From positions 24,850 through 88,849 of the forward strand of contig JAJCYQ010000031.1 of NCBI GenBank assembly GCA_029262835.1: 64,000 nucleotides of DNA, given 5' to 3'. Position 1 is the first letter of the stretch. Each line of letters begins with the position of its first letter. Positions 53,945 through 62,949 of the stretch are shown in pieces. The notes below the pieces were generated by a model, which was not told the origin of the DNA, ran no database searches, and worked only from the letters and a program-made list of their open reading frames with translations. The position numbers were made by a program, and so were the translations under genes. The stretch comes from Bacteroidota bacterium (GTDB lineage: Bacteria; Bacteroidota; Rhodothermia; Rhodothermales; UBA10348).

Positions 53945-55558
53945 TCAGTATGTAGGGTCGAACTGCATATTGCGCAGAACGCGCCGCAGATCGTCGGGCC
54001 GCGCCTCGCGCGCCAGGTCCTCATCGTAGGCCACCTCGGCCACGGCGTGGGCGACCTCGAGGCTCACTTCGCGGCTGTTCTTCATCGGGGGATACAGCGC
54101 ACCGCGCTCCAGTTGCTCGTCCGAAACCAGACCCGCCAGTCGCTTGGCGGCTGCCATGAACATGGTGTCGGTAATGCGACGCGCCCCGCACGCCACCGCG
54201 CCGAGTCCCACGCCGGGGAAAATGTACGCGTTGTTGCCCTGCGCAGGGTAGAGGGTGCGCCCCTCGTACTCGACGGGCGCAAACGGACTGCCGGAGGCAA
54301 ACAACGCGCGACCGTCGGACCAGGCGTAGGCTTCCTCGGCCGTGCATTCGGCCTGCGAGGTTGGATTGGAGAGCGCAAAAATGCCCGGCCGCTCATTGAT
54401 CTCCGCCATTTTTCGCACCACAGATTCGGTGAACGTACCGGGCGCACCCGTCGCCCCGATCAATATGTGCGGGCGGATGTCGCCCACCGCTTCCTCCAGC
54501 TGCATGGGCACATGGTCATGGGCGAACGGCTGCTTGTGTGCGGCCAGCTGGCCCTCCCTGTCCTTGACAACGAGGCCCTTTGAATCAACGAACCAGAGGC
54601 GCCCAAGGGCCTCTTCTTCGCTGAGTCCATGTTCCACGAGGGCCGATGCCATCAGGTGACCAATCCCAGTCGCGGCCGATCCCGCCCCCACGAAAAGTAC
54701 GCGCAGCTCTTCAAACGGCGTGCCCGATACCCGCGTTGCCGCCATGACGCCCGAGAGCGTGACGGCCGCCGTGCCCTGGATATCGTCATTGAACGAGAGC
54801 GTACGGTCCCGCCAGATTTCCAAAAGGCGAAGCGCGTTCGTCGTTTCGAAGTCCTCAAACTGGACAAGCACGTGCGGCCACCGGTCCGTCACGGCCGCTA
54901 TGAACTCCTCCATGAGCGCATCGTACGCTTCGCCGCGGACGCGGGCGTGGGGCCACCCCATGTAGAGCGGATCTTTCAGCAGTTCCTCGTTGCCCGTTCC
55001 GACGTCGAGCATGACGGGCAGGCACCAGGATGGATGGATGCCGGCGAGCGCGACGTAGAGCGCGAGTTTTCCGATCGGAATCCCCATCCCGTTCGCGCCC
55101 AGGTCGCCAAGACCCAGAATGCGCTCGCCGTCAGACACGACAATGACGCGCACATCATCCTCCGGCCAGTTGTCGAGCATGCGCCGCACGTGGCCCCGAT
55201 CGTCCGGGGTGATGTAGAAACCCTTGGGGCGCCGGTAAATACTGGCAAATTCCCGGCACGCCTGCCCCACCGTGGGCGTGTAGACAATGGGCATGAGCTC
55301 ATCCACATGCTCCATCAACACGCGAAAATAGAGCTGTTCATTGCGGTCCTGGAGCGCATTGAGCGCGATGTAGCGCTCAATGTCTGACTCCTTTCGGCGC
55401 AAATGCCCCAGAATGCGCTCCATCTGCACCTCCTGGCTGCACCTGTTATAGGGCAGCAGGCCCCGCAGCCCCAGTTCATCCCGCTCGTCTGCCGTGAACC
55501 CGGTGCCCTTGTTCAGGGTCGGATTCCGGAGTATGTCTTTTCCTCTTGCACGTGCCAC
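53945..55558 (-). CDS. maeA: Malic enzyme (NAD-type, long form)
   Basis: 537 aa, typical of the SfcA/MaeA group (not the 430-aa form). Decarboxylates malate to pyruvate. The malic enzyme signature YTPTVGQACREFASIYRRP (about 105-123), the metal site FEDFETTNA, FNDDIQGTA and the NAD-binding loop FVGAGSAATGIGHL are complete. The best start is the GTG at 55558 because the conserved region begins at ARGKDILRNP; the frame is open 37 codons further without similarity. Together with pckA it forms two exits from the C4 pool to C3. Confidence 0.93.
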   Translation of the reverse strand: MARARGKDILRNPTLNKGTGFTADERDELGLRGLLPYNRCSQEVQMERILGHLRRKESDIERYIALNALQDRNEQLYFRVLMEHVDELMPIVYTPTVGQACREFASIYRRPKGFYITPDDRGHVRRMLDNWPEDDVRVIVVSDGERILGLGDLGANGMGIPIGKLALYVALAGIHPSWCLPVMLDVGTGNEELLKDPLYMGWPHARVRGEAYDALMEEFIAAVTDRWPHVLVQFEDFETTNALRLLEIWRDRTLSFNDDIQGTAAVTLSGVMAATRVSGTPFEELRVLFVGAGSAATGIGHLMASALVEHGLSEEEALGRLWFVDSKGLVVKDREGQLAAHKQPFAHDHVPMQLEEAVGDIRPHILIGATGAPGTFTESVVRKMAEINERPGIFALSNPTSQAECTAEEAYAWSDGRALFASGSPFAPVEYEGRTLYPAQGNNAYIFPGVGLGAVACGARRITDTMFMAAAKRLAGLVSDEQLERGALYPPMKNSREVSLEVAHAVAEVAYDEDLAREARPDDLRRVLRNMQFDPTY

Positions 55559-55646
55559 GATCTGCCGCCGAAAGTAAATGGAGATATTGCGCCCGTATGG
55601 TACGGTTTGCGTCAGACATTTACAGGCTTCATCGACATCCGGAGGG

Positions 55647-55979
55647 TCAACCTGGCAGGTGCTCCGCATCCATCAGAATGAGCGCCGATGCCACCGTCTC
55701 GCCGGGGCACGACGGGACCTGGTCCACGTGGATTTCTTTCATCCCGATCTTGACGCGGTAGCCGAGCCGTTTCATGACGGCTTCGAGTGCGCGACACGTC
55801 GTCACCACATCCTTGTCGGCGCGCCAAGCCGCGCGGATGAGCGTTTCAAGTTGTTGCTGGACGGCTGGATCGATCGGCGTAACAAGTTGCAGGACTGGAG
55901 GTAAACGGCGAATGAAGCGTTGTGACACATGATGCGCGTGGGGATTGGGACGCGTATTTACGGTTACGGTGTAGGGCAT
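55647..55979 (-). CDS. Hypothetical 110-residue protein
   Basis: Not recognised. 110 aa, no signal or membrane segment, begins MPYTVTVNTRPNPHAHHVSQ. Central helix-rich part (QQQLETLIRAAWRADKDVVTTCRALEAVMKRLG) is followed by a strand-like IKIGMKEIHVDQ-type stretch. Codon use is normal for the region and the frame is closed on both sides by likely intergenic DNA. It precedes the malic enzyme on the same strand by 88 bp. ATG 55979 is chosen; a longer frame to 56063 exists but is unlikely. It may be a small regulatory or structural protein. Confidence 0.5.
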   Translation of the reverse strand: MPYTVTVNTRPNPHAHHVSQRFIRRLPPVLQLVTPIDPAVQQQLETLIRAAWRADKDVVTTCRALEAVMKRLGYRVKIGMKEIHVDQVPSCPGETVASALILMDAEHLPG

Positions 55980-56181
55980 GGCAGATGTCGTGGTCGGTTT
56001 GTGAGAACATGTTCGTCCGGTGCCCGGGCGGCTGAAGAGGGTGCGACCGACGGCCGCGGCCAACTTTCGCCAACGCTTCCAACTTTTGGTGAATGGATTC
56101 CCGGCCGTTTGACTCCCGTTGCGGCCGCGCCCTATATTTGCCGTCCTCCCGCCGCTTCAGCGGTGCTGGAGCGCACACGCA

Positions 56182-56255
56182 GGGTCCTTAGCTCAGTTGG
56201 TTAGAGCGCTACGTTGACATCGTAGAGGTCGGTGGTTCGAATCCACTAGGACCCA
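56182..56255 (+). tRNA. tRNA-Val (anticodon GAC)
   Basis: A 74-nt cloverleaf: acceptor arm GGGTCCT (56182-56188) pairs with AGGACCC (56248-56254), D arm with AGCTCAGTTGGTTAGAGC, anticodon arm CTACG-TTGACAT-CGTAG giving anticodon GAC, and T arm GGTGGTTCGAATCCACT. The discriminator is A; CCA is not encoded. It lies in the gap between the divergent hypothetical gene and a small plus-strand gene. Confidence 0.95.
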
Positions 56256-56336
56256 CACATTCCCTGGAACGCCCCGTTCTCCTGAAGTGTGTTCAACGCT
56301 CCGGCTCACTGAGCACGCCGGCACATCCCGCCTCTT

Positions 56337-56591
56337 ATGGCCTCCCCTGATCCAGCGTTTTCAGATCCGCGAATAGACCCTCTGCTTCCGGCTTGCTCCT
56401 GCGGCCATTCCATGGAGAGCGTATGGGTGAGCCCCCGGGCCAAATATTCCGGCTTCCAGTTCATGGTACACGTCTTCGTCGGCGTGTCCGGCGGACGGCC
56501 GGAGCGCATTGAATGGGCCTGCCGAAAATGCGGCGATATCCTGGCGGTCTCGAGCCACCCCGAGCTGATTCTGCACTATCGTCACGAATAG
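56337..56591 (+). CDS. Small zinc-ribbon-like hypothetical protein
   Basis: 84 aa, no signal. CSCGHSM near residue 20 and ACRKCGDIL near 61-69 give a CxC...CxxC arrangement that could hold zinc, with a beta-rich stretch (SGFQFMVHVFVGVSGG) between them. It stands alone on the plus strand between tRNA-Val and the sodium antiporter pair. No family recognised; a reading frame this short could be spurious but codon usage and cysteine pattern support it. Confidence 0.5.
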   Translation: MASPDPAFSDPRIDPLLPACSCGHSMESVWVSPRAKYSGFQFMVHVFVGVSGGRPERIEWACRKCGDILAVSSHPELILHYRHE

Positions 56592-56618
56592 CAGGCTGGC
56601 GAGGGTGGACCCAAGACG

Positions 56619-56653
56619 CAGGCTCATCCTTCAGACTTTGAAAGATGAGCCTG
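56619..56653. repeat. Near-palindromic interspersed repeat, copy 2
   Basis: These 35 bp are the exact reverse complement of 19164-19198. Similarity extends upstream of the palindrome (CTGGCGAGGGT at 56595-56605 corresponds to a segment next to copy 1). The flanks differ, so it is not a recent block duplication. The remaining gap 56592-56897 (306 bp) shows no supported gene; downstream of the repeat it is moderately AT-rich to about 56720 and could contain the promoter of the CPA2 gene. Confidence 0.75.
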
Positions 56654-56897
56654 TCCCAAATCCTGCGCGTGTGAAGACGATTTAACGTGCAATAATCTAT
56701 TTTGAGCGGTATTATTCGTCCATGTGCATGACGACGACATATTCCTGCGGCCGCCTTCTATGGCTTGGCCTCTGTACGCCGCTCGAACGGTAGGATAGCG
56801 CCTGCAACGCAGGCCACTGGCTTCTGAAGCCGCTTGCGCCCCGCCGCCCCTCCTGGCGCACGCTGCGCCACCCGTCCCATCAATCCCTGCCGTCATC

Positions 56898-58664
56898 ATG
56901 GAACTCCCCCTGTTACCGCTACTCGCGGTGCTGGCATCTGCTTTTCTTGCAGGTAAGCTGGCCGAACGTATTGGTTATCCGTCCGTCCTGGGCGAGCTCA
57001 TGGCCGGCATTGTACTCGGCCCACCCCTGCTCGGCCTGCTCTCGTCCCATCCGGCACTTGACGTCCTGGCGCAGCTCGGCATACTGCTGATGATGCTCTA
57101 CGTGGGCATGGAAATTGACCCTTCAGAGCTCGGAAAAGCATCCAAGGGCGGTATTCTCGCCGCGATCGGAGGCTTCATCACACCGTTTGTTCTCGCCTAC
57201 TGGGTCGTTACATCCTGGGGCGGTTCGAACATGGAAGGCCTCTTCGTGGGCATGGCAGCTGGCGTCACGTCGCTCGCCACCAAGAGCCGGATCCTGGTCG
57301 ACCTCAAGCTGCTCGATACGCGCATTGCCCACGTCATGATGGCAGGCGCCCTGATTGCCGACTCGATTTCGCTCGTCATCTTTGCCGGCCTGATCAGCGT
57401 AGCCAATCCCGCCGAAGGCGGAAGCCTGTGGCTGGTCGGCGCCAAGGTTATTCTGTTTTTTGGCGGGACGTGGGCCATCGGCACCTACCTTTTCCCGAGA
57501 TTTGCACCGGCCCTGCAGCGCATGGGAACCGCTGGCGTATTTCCCGTCGTCATACTCGTGCTGCTGCTCTTCTCCGAGGCCGCCCACCTGGCCGGAGCGC
57601 ACGGCATACTGGGAGCGTTCATTGCCGGTATGTTCCTGCGCGAGAACGTGATCGGACACGCGGTCAGTCGCGACATCATGACCTGGGTTCGGCGCGGGGC
57701 CGTCGGGTTTCTGGCACCCGTGTTCTTTGTAACGGCTGGATTCCAGGTCGACTTGGCGGTGCTCGTTGACAGCACTATGCTGGTCGTTGTCGTCGTCGGC
57801 GTGGCCACGATCGGCAAGATCGCAGGAACGGCCCTCCTCTACCTGCCCACGGGCCACGGCTGGCGGGAAGGCCTTGTGCTGGGAGCCGGCATGAACGGGC
57901 GTGGCGCGGTAGAAATCATAATCGCACAGATCGGGCTGGCCGCGGGTATTATTTCCCAGGAAATGTTCTCCGTGCTGGTTGTGATGGCCATTGCCACGAC
58001 GGCCACCGTACCCGTGCTCCTCAAGCTCGGCGTTTCGTGGCTTCGCGGGCGCGGCGAGCTCGCCACGGCGCGCGAGAGCCGGAAAGGTGCCATCATCGTG
58101 GGCGCCTCCCCACTCAACCGCCTGCTCGGTACACTGCTCGCGGAAAGCATGCCGGTCACCGTTATTGACACACGAGAGGACCACTGCGCCGCTGCCCGAA
58201 GGGCTGGCCTCACGGCCATCCAGGGTAGTGCACTCGATGACATCACACTGACCGAAGCTGGTGCCCGTACAGCGGCGTACATTCTTGCCCACACGGGCAA
58301 TCCCGGGATCGATGCGCTCGTGGGGCGGCTGGCCCGGCAGGAGTTCAGTATTCCCCACGTCCACCTGCTTTTTGACGCGTCGCGCATGAAGGCTTCTGCC
58401 CACGAAAACGCGAAAGCGCATGTGTTTGCCGAAACATCGCTTACCGGATCGGTACCGCTCGATGAGTGGGAGCACCGCATCCAGGAAGGATCCATGACCC
58501 TCCGTGAGGCGCCCGTCCCGGCTGCCGCTCTCCATGGCGAAGGCGGCGGAAAGGACGCACTGCCAGAAGGCGTGCTCGCCATTCGACGCGCCAGTGAGGT
58601 CCTGCCTGTTCATATCCATTTTGATTATCATCCAGACGATACGCTCATAATCCTCGACTCATGA
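56898..58664 (+). CDS. CPA2 family cation:proton antiporter with C-terminal RCK-like domain
   Basis: 588 aa inner-membrane antiporter. About 12 helices (residues 5-375): SVLGELMAGIVLGPPLLG and GAFIAGMFLRENV are typical of the CPA2 (KefB/GerN/NapA) group, as is GLAAGIISQEMFSVLVVMA. The cytoplasmic tail (from about 392, KGAIIVGASPLNRLLGTLLAES) has a Rossmann-like TrkA-N/RCK fold with DTREDHCAAARRAGLTAI. Exchanges Na+ or K+ for H+ under cytosolic ligand control. The stop codon overlaps nhaA (ATGA), so the two antiporters are translated together. Confidence 0.85.
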   Translation: MELPLLPLLAVLASAFLAGKLAERIGYPSVLGELMAGIVLGPPLLGLLSSHPALDVLAQLGILLMMLYVGMEIDPSELGKASKGGILAAIGGFITPFVLAYWVVTSWGGSNMEGLFVGMAAGVTSLATKSRILVDLKLLDTRIAHVMMAGALIADSISLVIFAGLISVANPAEGGSLWLVGAKVILFFGGTWAIGTYLFPRFAPALQRMGTAGVFPVVILVLLLFSEAAHLAGAHGILGAFIAGMFLRENVIGHAVSRDIMTWVRRGAVGFLAPVFFVTAGFQVDLAVLVDSTMLVVVVVGVATIGKIAGTALLYLPTGHGWREGLVLGAGMNGRGAVEIIIAQIGLAAGIISQEMFSVLVVMAIATTATVPVLLKLGVSWLRGRGELATARESRKGAIIVGASPLNRLLGTLLAESMPVTVIDTREDHCAAARRAGLTAIQGSALDDITLTEAGARTAAYILAHTGNPGIDALVGRLARQEFSIPHVHLLFDASRMKASAHENAKAHVFAETSLTGSVPLDEWEHRIQEGSMTLREAPVPAAALHGEGGGKDALPEGVLAIRRASEVLPVHIHFDYHPDDTLIILDS

Positions 58665-59980
58665 AAAACGTAGTTGCAAGTTTCCAGTCCTTCTTCCGCA
58701 CCGAAGCAGCCGGTGGTGTGCTGCTTCTCGTCTTCGCGGTTGTGGCCCTGATCTGGGCCAACTCCGGCTTTTCCGATGCCTATTTCGGCCTGTGGCAGAC
58801 CTACGTCACGACGGGGTTTGGACCATACGAAATTTCCAAGCCTCTCCTGCTCTGGGTGAATGACGGCCTGATGGCCATCTTCTTCTTTCTGGTGGGGCTT
58901 GAAATCAAGCGGGAAATGCTGGTCGGTGAGCTGGCCGATGCGCGGCAGGCTATTTTTCCCATGGCGGCGGCGCTGGGCGGCATGGCCGTTCCTGCGCTCG
59001 TCTACGTGGCCGTGAACACCGGTACGCCGTTCATGTCGGGATGGGGCGTTCCCATGGCCACGGACATTGCCTTCGCGCTCGGTATTCTGGCGCTTCTCGG
59101 TTCCAGGGTGCCCGTTGCCCTCAAGATTTTCCTTACCGCACTCGCCATCGTCGACGACCTCGGCGCCGTGCTCGTCATCGCACTCTTCTATACCGCGGAG
59201 CTGAAGGTAGGAGCGCTGCTGGTTGCGGGTGGCATTCTTATCCTACTCACCATCCTGAACAAAATGGGCGTCAGGCGCACGGCCGTGTATGTCTTTTTCG
59301 CTCTCATCCTGTGGGTGGCCGTATTGAAGTCCGGCGTGCATGCGACGGTCGCCGGCGTGCTCCTCGCCATGACCATTCCGGCCCGCCGGGCCGTCAATGT
59401 GGACGAATTCAAGCACAAACTCGCGCACCTCACCGAGCGCATGCACAACAGTTCACCGAATGACGCCTTCCCGCACTGGACGTCCGGTGAGCAGCAGGAT
59501 ATTATTCATCACGTAGAGGAAACGGCCAAGAAGGCAGAAACGCCGCTCGTGCGCATGGAGCATGCCCTGCACGGGTGGGTAGCCTTCTTCATCATGCCGG
59601 TCTTCGCGCTCGCCAACGCCGGCGTTTCCTTTGAAGGCATAAACGTCGGAGAAGCGCTCCTGCATCCGGTATCGCTGGGCGTCCTGCTCGGGCTCTTCAT
59701 CGGTAAGCAGGTCGGCGTACTGGCCTTTGCATGGGCGGCCGTCAGGATGGGCCTGGCCAAGCTTCCAGCGGGCGTCACATGGAAAGCCGTCTATGGCGTA
59801 GCCTGCCTCGCTGGTATTGGCTTCACCATGGCGCTCTTCATTGCAGGACTCGCGTTCGATGACGCCGCCACACTCGACCGCGCCAAGATGGGTATCCTGG
59901 CCGGATCGTTCCTTTCGGGTATTGTAGGATGGGTCGTGCTGAGCCGCTTTTCAGGCGCCAAGCCGGACGAAACGGCGTAA
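58661..59980 (+). CDS. nhaA: Na+/H+ antiporter NhaA
   Basis: 439 aa, 12 helices. Conserved NhaA blocks: FFRTEAAGGVLLL, WVNDGLMAIFFFLVGLEIKREMLVGEL, GWGVPMATDIAFALGILALLGSRVP with the ion-binding aspartate in ATD, and LTALAIVDDLGAVLVIALFY with the neighbouring aspartate pair. The loop between helices (about 250-290, His/Glu-rich) is longer than in E. coli. It expels Na+ at alkaline pH. Overlap of 4 bp with the CPA2 gene gives a two-gene operon. A degraded insertion sequence begins just downstream. Confidence 0.95.
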   Translation: MKNVVASFQSFFRTEAAGGVLLLVFAVVALIWANSGFSDAYFGLWQTYVTTGFGPYEISKPLLLWVNDGLMAIFFFLVGLEIKREMLVGELADARQAIFPMAAALGGMAVPALVYVAVNTGTPFMSGWGVPMATDIAFALGILALLGSRVPVALKIFLTALAIVDDLGAVLVIALFYTAELKVGALLVAGGILILLTILNKMGVRRTAVYVFFALILWVAVLKSGVHATVAGVLLAMTIPARRAVNVDEFKHKLAHLTERMHNSSPNDAFPHWTSGEQQDIIHHVEETAKKAETPLVRMEHALHGWVAFFIMPVFALANAGVSFEGINVGEALLHPVSLGVLLGLFIGKQVGVLAFAWAAVRMGLAKLPAGVTWKAVYGVACLAGIGFTMALFIAGLAFDDAATLDRAKMGILAGSFLSGIVGWVVLSRFSGAKPDETA

Positions 59981-60024
59981 GAGGGCCGCGTCAGCGTCAG
60001 GGTGTGTTCACACTATGCTAGAAG

Positions 60025-61863
60025 GCCGTTCAAGAACGGCAGTTTGACTACTCGATTTTTCGTTGCTTTTAGTCAGTCGTGTATCCGTTGCACGGCATGC
60101 AAACATCATCGGAGAAGACGGGCGCTATGGACAGCAGCGGGGCTTACCGATCACACCTCCTGTCATGTCGCGACGCGAAGGAGTGCTCCTTCGGGCCCTC
60201 CAAAGACGGCTTCGAGCAGTTTTCCAAGTCGTTTCAGATTCACAACAGCCGCTGTCCATGGCGCTTGGAGCTTCGTCTTCCTCGTGCCCGTAAATCGGCC
60301 GAAGCGAAGGCTGTGACGCCACAGCAGCTCGGAGAGTTTTCGCTCGACGAGTGCCCGGCGGCGGTATTTGGTCTTGAATGTCTCGGTCTGGTTGTACGCG
60401 CGGGCCTGTTGCAACGCCCGTTCGTGATAGTTCAACGACACCGCGCGCCCGCTCGTAGACTAGGTGCGCTGTGCCTTCAATGGGCAGGCATTGCATGTGT
60501 CTGCACGAAAGCGGTAGGTGCGAATTCGGCGGCCCCGCGCCTCGCGCCTCCAACTATATGTCTCCGTAGTGTGGCCAGCCGGGCATGTCACCGTCTCTGC
60601 ACTGAGATCACTATCGAAGTCGGCCTTGCTAAAGCATCCTTTGTTGCGATTGCAGGCATCCGGCAACTTGGCAATAACACGCGTCCCATGCGCTGCCATG
60701 GCGACGCGCAGGTCCGTACCTCCGTAATAACTGTCACCGAGAAGCTCCCCGGGGGACTCACCGAGCCGCTCACAGCTCTCTGCAAGCATCTCTTCGACCG
60801 GCTCGCTGTCGTGGACATTGCCGGGCGTGACCTCTACATCGGTAATGAGCTGCGTCTCGATGTCCTCGGCCACATGGACCTTGTAACCGTCAAAACGCTT
60901 CGAGGAGGACTTGCGGCCATGGCGCATCTCTGGATCCTCGGTCGAAACGATGCGATCCGGTGCAACGCCCTCTTTGATCTGCGGCTTCTCATCCACGCCC
61001 TCGGTAATGTCCTGATTCAGAATCTTGACCAGCAGCGAGGACGCCTTACGAACGTGTCCATCTACCAATGCCGTGCCGTCGATCCCTTCAAGCAGGCTGC
61101 GGCTATAGCCGACGATGCGCTTTAGCCACGCCGCGCGCGCATCGGCATCGTCCCAGTCAATCGGGGGCTTCTCCTCGCTGCGATACGCCGAAAGGTCCAG
61201 CTTGTCTATGAGCGCTTCAGCCGCTGTGGTATCGCGTTCAACGAGCGCTGCGAGCAACTTGCGCAGCGCTGTGGGCAATAGCGTATACGTGTCCTGTACG
61301 GCCGCCGCGCCAACAATGTGCGACGAATCGATGACCGCGGCGCCGATGGATCCAGTACGCCCAGCTCTACGGCCAACCTGTTGATCTTGTCGAAGGAGAC
61401 GCGCTCAAGGCCGTGCACCAAGGGCCGGGCCCGAAAATGTGACAGGTTCGCATGGGCAAAGCCCCGGTAGTCGATTGGAAGGTGGAGCACATGCTTCCAG
61501 GCGAGATCCCGCCGCACACGGCGCGCTGCCTACCGGTCGGAAACGCCGTCGTGTTCCTGCAGCAGCAGGACCTGCGCCAGGAGCGAGGACGGAAGCGAGG
61601 GCCGCCCCACGTTCTCGCAGTACATTTCCGAGAAGTCATCGTCCGTGATGAGCATGGGGCCAGGCCGATGGAGCAGGCCGTAAAACTCTTCTTCTTCGAT
61701 GAAAGAGGCGGCCAGTCCAGCTACGCTGAGCAAGTCGCCCTGGAGGCTTCGTCTACCGTGCACGATAAGCCGAGAGATGGTGATCAGAATAACGGCGATC
61801 TACACCGTAAATATTCGAAATCAGTCCCTCAAACCGTGGATTTCAAGAGACTATTTGAACGGC
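60025..61863 (-). mobile_element. Decayed IS1182-like insertion sequence
   Basis: An 1839-bp segment is bounded by a 9-bp inverted repeat, GCCGTTCAA at 60025-60033 and TTGAACGGC at 61855-61863, and encloses the broken IS1182-type transposase on the minus strand. Length and layout fit the family (1.6-1.95 kb). The inverted repeats are short and imperfect beyond 9 bp, and no clear target duplication is seen, so the exact ends are tentative. It sits between nhaA and a fragmentary gene. Confidence 0.5.
60163..61763 (-). pseudogene. IS1182 family transposase, inactivated
   Basis: Read on the minus strand in pieces: N-terminal part with LITDDDFSEMYCENVGRPS and QVLLLQEHDGVSDR, then ending at a TAG where the family has a glutamate (DREA); the same frame continues as ARRVRRDLAWKHVLHLPID. 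Near 61340-61350 the frame shifts, after which VIDSSHIVGAAAVQDTYTLL (first catalytic Asp) and the DDE core LLGDSYYGGTDLRVAM follow. A second in-frame TAG at 60460-60462 interrupts CPLKAQRT before the C-terminal RALVERKLSELLWRHSLRFG part. Two nonsense mutations and one frameshift show the gene is dead. Confidence 0.85.
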
Positions 61864-61932
61864 TACCCAGGGTCCCCCGCAGCCATGGAGGAAGACTTGC
61901 TCGTCATGATCGGATTCATGTAACGGGATATC

Positions 61933-62042
61933 ATGGAACAGCCCGAAAACGGCAAGGCCTTGTTTCGGCTGGTCAAGGAGTATTACCCCCCGACTACAAG
62001 GATGTCCGTGAGGCCCTCTGTCAACTGGAAGAATGTAGATGA
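61933..62042 (+). pseudogene. Frameshifted gene remnant upstream of the EEP gene
   Basis: From ATG 61933 the frame reads MEQPENGKALFRLVKEYYPP and then hits a run of six C (61986-61991). With one extra C it would continue as DYKDVREALCQLEECR and stop at the TGA 62040-62042, which overlaps the start of the next gene in the ATGA way typical of coupled genes. As written the frame is broken. This looks like the 3' end of a small gene cut by the insertion sequence or a base-call error in the C-run. Family unknown. Confidence 0.4.
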
Positions 62043-62851
62043 CGCCCACCGATACTTCTTACATTACTCACCTTCTGGCCGTCCCGGTTATCTGGCTGCT
62101 TGCCGGTTGCGGCAGTCCACCATGCACCAATACAGTTACCGAGGTCCCTGCCGACACCCTTCGGATCCTGGCCTATAACATCCATCACGGCGAAGGCATG
62201 GATGACGTGGTCGACCTGGAGCGGATTGCCACGCTTATCCAGGGTGCGGGTGTCGATGTGCTGACACTCAAGGAAGTGGATAGCCTCGTTTCCCGAACGG
62301 ATGCCATTGACCAGGCCACGACACTGGGTAAACTCACTGGAATGGCTCCTGTTTTCGCGGAATTCATGCCTTATCAAGGGGGTAAATTTGGCACGGCCGT
62401 GTTGTCCCGCTGGCCCATTGCCGTCGCCTCCAACATTCAGCTACCGGATGGAGAAGAGCCCAGATCAGCGCTTTCCCTTATCGTCGTATCTCCAAAAACA
62501 GGACGCCATGTGCGCATCACCGGCATCCACCTCTATATGACGACGGCGAAGCGCCTCGCTCAGGCAGCGTCGCTCGAGGACGGGTTGCGAGCCGACTCCC
62601 TGCAATCCATTCTGGCGGGCGATTTCAACAGTGAGCCGGGCGATTCCGTTATGTCGTACCTGGACGACCGTCGGCACGTCGTTCCGAAAGGCGAGGACCA
62701 CCTGACGTTTTCCTCTTTTGATCCCGTCATGGAGATCGATTTCGTCTTGCTGCGTCCACGTGACCGGTTTAAGGTAATAAGGCACTTTCTGCTGGACGAA
62801 CCCGTTATACCAGACCACCGCCCACTGGTTGCAGACCAGGTCATACGATAG
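62039..62851 (+). CDS. Endonuclease/exonuclease/phosphatase family lipoprotein
   Basis: 270 aa. A short signal ends in lipobox WLLAGC (C24), so it is a lipoprotein. The EEP metal and catalytic sites are kept: LAYNIHHGEG, LTLKEVDSL (Glu), FGTAVLSRWPI, TGIHLY, LAGDFNSEPGD and EIDFVLL, with the terminal IPDHRPLVAD histidine. Such exported EEP proteins are phosphodiesterases or phosphatases acting on lipids or nucleic acids. Start at ATG 62039, which overlaps the frameshifted remnant; 98 bp separate it from tetR. Confidence 0.85.
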   Translation: MTPTDTSYITHLLAVPVIWLLAGCGSPPCTNTVTEVPADTLRILAYNIHHGEGMDDVVDLERIATLIQGAGVDVLTLKEVDSLVSRTDAIDQATTLGKLTGMAPVFAEFMPYQGGKFGTAVLSRWPIAVASNIQLPDGEEPRSALSLIVVSPKTGRHVRITGIHLYMTTAKRLAQAASLEDGLRADSLQSILAGDFNSEPGDSVMSYLDDRRHVVPKGEDHLTFSSFDPVMEIDFVLLRPRDRFKVIRHFLLDEPVIPDHRPLVADQVIR

Positions 62852-62905
62852 GCCGGCTATCACTTGCCTGCCGCCGCACCCCAATCGTTTCTTCATGAAA
62901 CATCC

Positions 62906-62921
62906 GAACGAACGTTCGGTA
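62906..62921. promoter_or_regulatory. TetR operator candidate 1 (upstream of tetR)
   Basis: GAACGTTC (62910-62917) is a perfect palindrome, and GAACGTTCGGTA (62910-62921) is identical to the right part of the site at 63508-63523; the left half is imperfect. It lies 29 bp before the tetR start, fitting autorepression. The following bases (TGATCAxCAAxC) are also shared with the second site. Confidence 0.6.
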
Positions 62922-62949
62922 TAGCTGATCAACAAACCTGATTTTGTGC

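Noticed and set aside
54870..55140. Possible second coding frame on the plus strand within the malic enzyme gene
   Set aside because: Malic enzyme motifs occupy the minus strand without interruption.
57123..58631. 502-codon frame antisense to the CPA2 antiporter
   Set aside because: Antisense shadow without signals; the plus strand has a clear transporter.
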